Origin: Pseudomonas sp. ICMP 561 | GTDB lineage: Bacteria > Pseudomonadota > Gammaproteobacteria > Pseudomonadales > Pseudomonadaceae | Length of the DNA: 64,000 nucleotides | Assembly (NCBI RefSeq): GCF_002699985.1 | Contig: NZ_LKBT01000045.1 | Coordinates: forward strand, 186,001-250,000 | Direction of reading: 5' to 3' | Shown: in pieces, positions 59,296-64,000 of the stretch | Numbering within the stretch: the first letter of the stretch is position 1 | How the letters are laid out: every line of letters begins with the position of its first letter | Notes under the pieces: model-generated | The model's input: only the letters and a program-made list of their open reading frames with translations | What the model was told of the DNA's origin: nothing | The model's database searches: none | Translations under genes and position numbers: made by a program

Positions 59296-59880
59296 GTGAC
59301 TGCCATACAACTGATCGTTGGCCTGGGAAATCCAGGCGCTGAATACGAACAGACCCGGCACAACGCAGGGGCTCTTTTTGTTGAGCGTATCGCTGACGCG
59401 CAACGAGTCAATCTCGTCGCCGAGCGCAAATTTTTTGGCCTGACCGCACGCTTCACTCATCAGGGTCAGGATGTTCGTCTGCTGATTCCCACTACCTACA
59501 TGAACCGCAGCGGTCAGTCCGTGGCGGCGCTCGCTGGTTTCTACCGGATTCCGGTTGATGCCATCCTGGTGGCGCATGACGAACTCGATCTGCCACCGGG
59601 CGTTGCCAAGTTTAAACAGGGCGGCGGACATGGCGGACATAACGGGTTGCGGGACATCATCGCGCAGCTCGGCAATCAGAATACATTTCACCGCTTGCGG
59701 CTTGGCATCGGCCACCCGGGCGACGCCAATAAGGTCTCCGGTTTTGTTCTGGGTCGAGCGCCACGCGCCGAACAGGAGAAACTGGACGCCAGCATCGACT
59801 TTGCCCTCGGCGTGCTGCCGGATATCTTCGCCGGTGAATGGAACCGGGCGATGAAAAACCTGCACAGCCAGAAGGCCTGA
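59296..59880 (+). CDS. pth: Peptidyl-tRNA hydrolase
   Basis: A 194-residue esterase that recycles tRNA from peptidyl-tRNA. Motifs are IVGLGNPGAEYEQTRHNAG (catalytic His and Asn), YMNRSGQSV, VAHDELDLPPG (catalytic Asp) and GGGHGGHNGLRDI. It begins at a GTG at 59296. It lies 163 bases after rplY and 22 bases before ychF, forming a common rplY-pth-ychF order. Confidence 0.97.
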   Translation: MTAIQLIVGLGNPGAEYEQTRHNAGALFVERIADAQRVNLVAERKFFGLTARFTHQGQDVRLLIPTTYMNRSGQSVAALAGFYRIPVDAILVAHDELDLPPGVAKFKQGGGHGGHNGLRDIIAQLGNQNTFHRLRLGIGHPGDANKVSGFVLGRAPRAEQEKLDASIDFALGVLPDIFAGEWNRAMKNLHSQKA

Positions 59881-59901
59881 CATCACTCGAGGGGAAACAC
59901 C

Positions 59902-61002
59902 ATGGGCTTCAATTGCGGCATCGTCGGCCTGCCCAACGTCGGCAAATCCACTCTGTTCAACGCCCTGACCAAGTCCGGTATTGCAGCGGAGAACTTCCCC
60001 TTCTGCACCATCGAACCGAACAGCGGCATCGTGGCCATGCCAGACCCACGCCTTGCGGCATTGGCGGCCATCGTCAATCCCAAGCGCATCCTGCCGACCA
60101 CCATGGAATTCGTCGACATCGCGGGCCTGGTAGCCGGTGCGTCCAAAGGTGAAGGCCTGGGCAACAAGTTCCTCGCCAACATCCGCGAGACCGACGCTAT
60201 CGCTCACGTGGTTCGCTGCTTCGAAGACGACAACGTGATTCACGTTTCCAACAGCGTCGACCCGAAGCGCGATATCGAAATCATCGACCTGGAACTGATC
60301 TTTGCCGACCTCGACAGCTGTGAAAAACAGCTGCAGAAAGTCACGCGCAACGCCAAGGGCGGCGACAAGGATGCAGTGGTTCAGAAAGGCCTGCTGGAGC
60401 AGTTGATCGCTCACTTCACCGAAGGCAAGCCAGCCCGCAGCCTGATGAAGAACATGAACGCTGACGAAAAAGCAGTGATTCGTGGCTTCCACCTGCTGAC
60501 CACCAAGCCGGTCATGTACATCGCCAACGTTGCCGAAGACGGTTTCGAGAACAACCCGCTACTGGACGTCGTTCGCGCCATCGCCGAAGAAGAAGGCGCA
60601 ATGCTGGTACCTGTCTGCAACAAGATCGAAGCGGAAATCGCTGAACTCGATGACGGCGAAGAAAAGGACATGTTCCTCGAAGCGCTGGGCTTTGAAGAGC
60701 CAGGCCTGAACCGCGTGATCCGCGCAGGCTACGAAATGCTGCACCTGCAGACCTACTTCACAGCTGGCGTTGAAGAAGTCCGCGCCTGGACCGTACGTGT
60801 CGGTGCCACAGCACCACAAGCCGCTGGCGTGATTCACACAGACTTCGAAAAAGGCTTCATCCGCGCCGAGTGCATCGCCTACAACGACTTCATCCAGTAC
60901 AAGGGTGAAGCCGGTGCCAAGGAAGCCGGCAAATGGCGTCTGGAAGGCAAGGACTACATCGTCAAAGACGGCGACGTGCTGCACTTCCGCTTTAACGTCT
61001 GA
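59902..61002 (+). CDS. ychF: Redox-regulated ATPase YchF (Obg-like)
   Basis: A 366-residue P-loop NTPase of the OLA1/YchF family that prefers ATP and binds ribosomes. The P-loop is GIVGLPNVGKSTLFNAL, switch region VDIAGLVAGASKGEGLGNKF, a coiled-coil insertion follows, and a C-terminal TGS domain is present. The NKxD specificity motif is replaced by NVAED, which explains ATP use. A good GAGG site precedes the ATG. It ends in a terminator at 61.06 kb. Confidence 0.96.
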   Translation: MGFNCGIVGLPNVGKSTLFNALTKSGIAAENFPFCTIEPNSGIVAMPDPRLAALAAIVNPKRILPTTMEFVDIAGLVAGASKGEGLGNKFLANIRETDAIAHVVRCFEDDNVIHVSNSVDPKRDIEIIDLELIFADLDSCEKQLQKVTRNAKGGDKDAVVQKGLLEQLIAHFTEGKPARSLMKNMNADEKAVIRGFHLLTTKPVMYIANVAEDGFENNPLLDVVRAIAEEEGAMLVPVCNKIEAEIAELDDGEEKDMFLEALGFEEPGLNRVIRAGYEMLHLQTYFTAGVEEVRAWTVRVGATAPQAAGVIHTDFEKGFIRAECIAYNDFIQYKGEAGAKEAGKWRLEGKDYIVKDGDVLHFRFNV

Positions 61003-61059
61003 TCGGAGTGTTCAGTTTCAGGTGTGTCTGAAGCACTGAGAAACCGACCAACCCTCATT

Positions 61060-61087
61060 AAAACCGCGCCTTTGCGCGGTTTTTTTG
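61060..61087 (+). terminator. Rho-independent terminator of ychF
   Basis: AAACCGCGC-CTTT-GCGCGGTTTTTTT, 58 bases after the ychF stop. Confidence 0.92.
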
Positions 61088-61228
61088 TTTCTTCATCACC
61101 AAAAAAGTCCTGTCCCCCAGTGCCGGCGACCAGGCGTGGACTTTTCTCGGTACCAAGGTCGAAGGGTACAAAAAAAACCGGTCAAGTGTTACAAAAGCTT
61201 CTCTTGAACACCATCTGAGGGATCCAGC

Positions 61229-62464
61229 ATGTTCGTTCGTAGTACCGCTCTGGCGGCCGCCGTCGCCGCCACCCTGCTCTGTTCATCGACATTCGCCGTC
61301 CAAGTGCCTCCAAAGCAACTCCTCAAAAACGCCGAAGCCGAACAGAAGGCTTATCTGGCGACCGTTGAACAACTCGTAGATATCGATACCGGTACCGGCC
61401 AGGCGCCAGGGCTCAAGACCGTCAGGGAAATGCTCGTAAAACGCCTCGAAGCATTGGGGGCAACGGTGCAGACCACCCCAGCTTCGCCATCAACGGGCGA
61501 TAACATCGTCGGTACGATCAAGGGCAATGGCAGCAAATCATTCTTGCTGATGATTCACTACGACACGGTGTTTGGGCCGGGTACGGCGGCCAAGCGGCCA
61601 TTCAAGGTGGAAGGCGAACGTGCCTTTGGGCCGGGTGTAGCAGACGCCAAAGGTGGCGTGGCCATGGTCCTGCATTCACTCAAGCTTTTGCAGGATCAAA
61701 AGTTCAAGGACTTCGGCACCATCACCGTGCTGTTCAACCCGGACGAGGAAATGGGCTCGGCGGGCTCGAAAAAGACCATCGCCGAACTGGCTCGTAAACA
61801 CGACTACGTATTCTCCTACGAGCCGCCTGACACGGATGCGGTAACGGTAGCCACCAACGGCATCAACGGCGTGTTCGTGGAGGTCAAAGGCAAGTCATCC
61901 CACGCAGGCTCCGCTCCTGAAGCGGGCCGCAATGCGGCAATGGAGCTGGCCCATCAACTGGTCCAGCTCAAGGACCTGGGTGACAAGGCCAAGGGCACCA
62001 CAGTGAACTGGACGATGATCAACGCCGGTACCAAGCGCAATATCATCCCGGACAGCGCCGTTGCTGAGGGTGACATGCGCTACTCGGACCTCGGCGAGTC
62101 AGACCGTGTGCTTGGCGATGGTCAACGTATCGCGCAGAGCAAAATGATCGATGGGACTCAGGTGACTTTTCGTATGGACAAAGGCCGCCCGCCACTGGTG
62201 AAGAACCCTGCCACCGAAGACCTGGCTAAATTGGCGAAGACGCTATACGGCGAGATCGGTCGCAACATCGAGCCGATCGCCATGCGCTTCGGTACCGATG
62301 CCGGTTATGCCTATGTGCCCGACAGCCAGAAGCCTGCGGTGCTGGAAACCATGGGCGTGGTTGGCGCCGGGTTGCACTCCGAGGACGAATACATAGACCT
62401 GTCGAGCATCGCGCCGAGGCTTTACCTGACGACGGCGATGATTATGCAACTGTCTGGAAAGTAG
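61229..62464 (+). CDS. Exported M20-family metallopeptidase (glutamate carboxypeptidase-like)
   Basis: A 411-residue dizinc peptidase with a Sec signal peptide (LAAAVAATLLCSSTFAVQVP). Metal and catalytic motifs are LLMIHYDTVFGPG, GVADAKGGVAM (bridging Asp), NPDEEMGSAGSKK (Glu base and ligand) and the dimerisation domain around NGINGVFVEVKGKSSHAGSAPE. The resemblance is to carboxypeptidase G2, which removes C-terminal glutamate from folates and peptides in the periplasm. It stands alone after the ychF terminator; GAGGGATCCAGC precedes the ATG. Confidence 0.9.
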   Translation: MFVRSTALAAAVAATLLCSSTFAVQVPPKQLLKNAEAEQKAYLATVEQLVDIDTGTGQAPGLKTVREMLVKRLEALGATVQTTPASPSTGDNIVGTIKGNGSKSFLLMIHYDTVFGPGTAAKRPFKVEGERAFGPGVADAKGGVAMVLHSLKLLQDQKFKDFGTITVLFNPDEEMGSAGSKKTIAELARKHDYVFSYEPPDTDAVTVATNGINGVFVEVKGKSSHAGSAPEAGRNAAMELAHQLVQLKDLGDKAKGTTVNWTMINAGTKRNIIPDSAVAEGDMRYSDLGESDRVLGDGQRIAQSKMIDGTQVTFRMDKGRPPLVKNPATEDLAKLAKTLYGEIGRNIEPIAMRFGTDAGYAYVPDSQKPAVLETMGVVGAGLHSEDEYIDLSSIAPRLYLTTAMIMQLSGK

Positions 62465-62532
62465 TCGTCAGTACACATAAAAGCCACGGTTGACCTCGGA
62501 CCTATTGGAGATCGCGCAGCAAACATTGGGTC

Positions 62533-62623
62533 TTGTAGGAGCGAGCTTGCTCGCGATAGCGGTTGAATTGTTGAGAAATTATCGCCTGACCAAACGCTAT
62601 CGCGAGCAAGCTCACTCCTACAA
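62533..62623. repeat. REP/BIME inverted pair (GAGCTTGCTCGCGATAGC family)
   Basis: Arms TTGTAGGAGCGAGCTTGCTC and complement. The spacer (GTTGAGAAATTATC core) is the inverse of that at 12.8 kb. It lies between the convergent M20 peptidase and LysR genes. Confidence 0.9.
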
Positions 62624-62671
62624 AAAAACTTTTGAATCCAAATAGTTATTCTATGTTTTTTGCGGTGGCCA

Positions 62672-63580
62672 TCACTTCCCATTAAACGCCGTCATGTCCT
62701 GCTGCAACAGTCCCAGCAATCGGCTCGAACCAACGCTCAACTGCCTGCCCAACCGGCTGATGATATGCACCTGTGACTCGCTGAACACTTGGGATTCCAA
62801 TGGCAATGCTATGAGCTTGCCGCTCGCCAGTTCGTCCACCACCACGAACGTCGGCAACAGGGTTACACCGCCGCTCATGGCAAAGCGTTTGAGCATGGCG
62901 AAGGTGTTGCAGGTCAGGGTTGGCATCAGGGAAACGCCGCACTGCTGTTCGGCCTGAGTCAGGATCTGACGGATGCCGTAGGAAACCCCGAGTAGACCCA
63001 ATCGGTAGCTGTCCAGATCTTTCAACGGGATCGGCCCGTCATGCTGCGCCAAAGGATGGTCGGGGCTGACCATCACGCAGACCGGCTGTTTCTGGTGGGC
63101 GTGGGAGCGAATCTTCGGGTCTGCGGGTGGGTTGAACACCAGGCCGATGTGCGCCTCGTCTTCTACTACCTGACGGATTACTTCATTGGTGCCACACACG
63201 TTCACTTGCAGTTCGACCTTGGGGTACAGCGTCGAGAATTTTGTCAGCGGCTCGGTCAGGCCATCGATAAACCCTTCACCAATCGCCAACACCACCGAAC
63301 CACTCTGCAAACCGCGCAACGCTTGCAGCGACTCCAGTAAAACCTCTTGCTGAGAAAGTCGCTGACGATAGTAAGCCAGCACGCGATCCCCCGCCTCAGT
63401 CGGCTTAACGCCACGACGATGACGCTCCAGCAAGGGTGCGCCCAGCTCATGCTCCAACTGGGCGATCTGCCGACTGACTGCAGACGGCGCAACGTCGAGA
63501 AAATCCGCCGCTGCACGAACACTGCCCAGTCGTACGGCCTCGAAGAAATAAAGAATGCGTCGATCCTGAACCAGACTCAT
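62672..63580 (-). CDS. LysR-family transcriptional regulator
   Basis: A 302-residue LysR regulator. The winged helix is in residues 7-60 (RRILYFFEAVRLGSVRAAAD, FLDVAPSAVSRQIAQLEHEL) and the effector domain follows (VVLAIGEGFIDGLTEPLTKF). It is divergent from the HIBADH-family gene across 145 bases and so probably controls it; such LysR/threonate dehydrogenase pairs open catabolic operons for C4 sugar acids. The effector is unknown. Confidence 0.9.
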   Translation of the reverse strand: MSLVQDRRILYFFEAVRLGSVRAAADFLDVAPSAVSRQIAQLEHELGAPLLERHRRGVKPTEAGDRVLAYYRQRLSQQEVLLESLQALRGLQSGSVVLAIGEGFIDGLTEPLTKFSTLYPKVELQVNVCGTNEVIRQVVEDEAHIGLVFNPPADPKIRSHAHQKQPVCVMVSPDHPLAQHDGPIPLKDLDSYRLGLLGVSYGIRQILTQAEQQCGVSLMPTLTCNTFAMLKRFAMSGGVTLLPTFVVVDELASGKLIALPLESQVFSESQVHIISRLGRQLSVGSSRLLGLLQQDMTAFNGK

Positions 63581-63725
63581 GGGCCACCTGCGTTGCTTTC
63601 AACGCAACAAAAATGAATTTGGTGATTATTGCTGTGTGTGCAGAGCGGTGTCCATACTCGGTTCATCTGCCGATAACCATTGACGGTGCGACGTAGCCTG
63701 TCAACCAGCTGAGCGAGCATTCTGA

Positions 63726-64000
63726 ATGACTTTAAAAGTAGGCGTGATTGGACTGGGCAACATGGGCGGCGGCATGGCTGCAACCCTGGCCAGCAAAGGC
63801 TTTGACGTAAGCGGCTTTGACCTTTCACAGGCAGCACTGGAAATTGCCGAGAGCAAAGGCGTCAAACCAGTCGCTGACCGCACCGCACTGATCAAACAGG
63901 TCGACGTGCTGATCCTGTCATTACCAAAAGCAGAACACGTTGAACTGGTTTGCCTGGGCGCTGAAGGCGTACTGCAACACGGCAACGCTGGCCTGATCGT
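63726..64000 (+). CDS. 3-hydroxyisobutyrate dehydrogenase family protein, partial
   Basis: The first 91 codons or so of an NAD(P)-dependent dehydrogenase: KVGVIGLGNMGGGMAATLAS is the Rossmann loop, with VLILSLPKAEHVELV after it. The frame continues past the window end. The family includes L-threonate dehydrogenase (LtnD), tartronate semialdehyde reductase and 3-hydroxyisobutyrate dehydrogenase; the divergent LysR gene is compatible with an LtnD-type catabolic operon, but the substrate is inference. Confidence 0.85.
   Translation, partial: MTLKVGVIGLGNMGGGMAATLASKGFDVSGFDLSQAALEIAESKGVKPVADRTALIKQVDVLILSLPKAEHVELVCLGAEGVLQHGNAGLI

Noticed and set aside
59209..60492. Antisense frame of 427 codons opposite pth and ychF
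   Set aside because: It lies opposite two essential, clearly recognised genes; the product has no family features.
2704..62623. Dispersed palindromes considered as a CRISPR array
   Set aside because: They are far-apart inverted pairs in intergenic DNA, not regularly spaced direct repeats, and no cas gene is present.

Overview
The window is chromosomal Pseudomonas DNA of moderately high G+C, probably from the P. fluorescens / P. syringae side of the genus; the species is not resolved. The evidence is the gene order. Right of 30 kb it runs mqo, a PA4642-type gene, hpt, upp, uraA, hemH, a photolyase cluster, pagL, murI, moeB, prmC, prfA, hemA, a TPR lipoprotein, lolB, ispE, tRNA-Gln, prs, rplY, pth and ychF, which follows the core Pseudomonas backbone. 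At least fourteen REP/BIME palindromes of Pseudomonas type are scattered between genes. No insertion sequence, prophage, CRISPR array or rRNA gene was seen.

Layout. 0-9.7 kb: mixed housekeeping and envelope genes (GT4 glycosyltransferase, Old Yellow Enzyme, glutathione peroxidase, SlyD-like isomerase, pta without ackA, acyltransferase, OmpA-like lipoprotein, MBL hydrolase, unknown lipoprotein). 9.8-18.4 kb: a fatty-acid-related block on the minus strand (AMP-dependent acyl-CoA ligase, DUF1302, DUF1329, and a MalT/AlkS-type LuxR regulator). 18.6-30 kb: LysE exporter, hydroxyacid dehydrogenase, rsmC, a yybP-ykoY manganese riboswitch upstream of a GDT1/UPF0016 Mn exporter, M48 protease lipoprotein, chemoreceptor, HMCES-type protein, small zinc-ribbon proteins, acyltransferase and YajG lipoprotein. 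30-37 kb: mqo and the purine/pyrimidine salvage genes hpt, upp and uraA. 36-48.4 kb: the most interesting part, described below. 48.4-61 kb: pagL, then the hemA-prfA-prmC-moeB-murI operon (minus strand) diverging from TPR-lolB-ispE-tRNA-Gln-prs, then rplY, pth and ychF. 61-64 kb: an exported M20 peptidase, a LysR regulator, and the start of a divergent 3-hydroxyisobutyrate/L-threonate dehydrogenase family gene that runs off the edge.

The 36-48.4 kb block looks like a blue-light / photo-oxidative stress regulon. A tightly packed plus-strand gene string encodes a DUF523-DUF1722 protein, a MerR-type LitR regulator with decayed B12-binding motifs, a CPD photolyase, an NTF2-like protein, a short-chain dehydrogenase, an FAD amine-oxidase-like enzyme, DUF1365, a Cfa-type methyltransferase, DUF2878 and a YkgJ-type cysteine-cluster protein. 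Its promoter carries two copies of T(A/G)TACA-N12-TGTACA, the operator consensus known for the B12-independent LitR (PplR) regulators of P. putida. One overlaps a good sigma70 -35 and the other lies just past the predicted transcription start. A third, one-mismatch copy lies between the divergent TIGR01777/hemH and renalase-like/Trp-rich gene pairs. I infer an autoregulated, light-derepressed unit combining DNA photorepair with chemical modification of membrane lipids.

Other points of note are competing stems downstream of the Mn aptamer that could gate the ribosome binding site, a stringent-type promoter inside ispE that could drive tRNA-Gln and prs, a sharp codon-usage shift in the 3' part of ispE, and REP cassettes whose spacers are conserved in both orientations.
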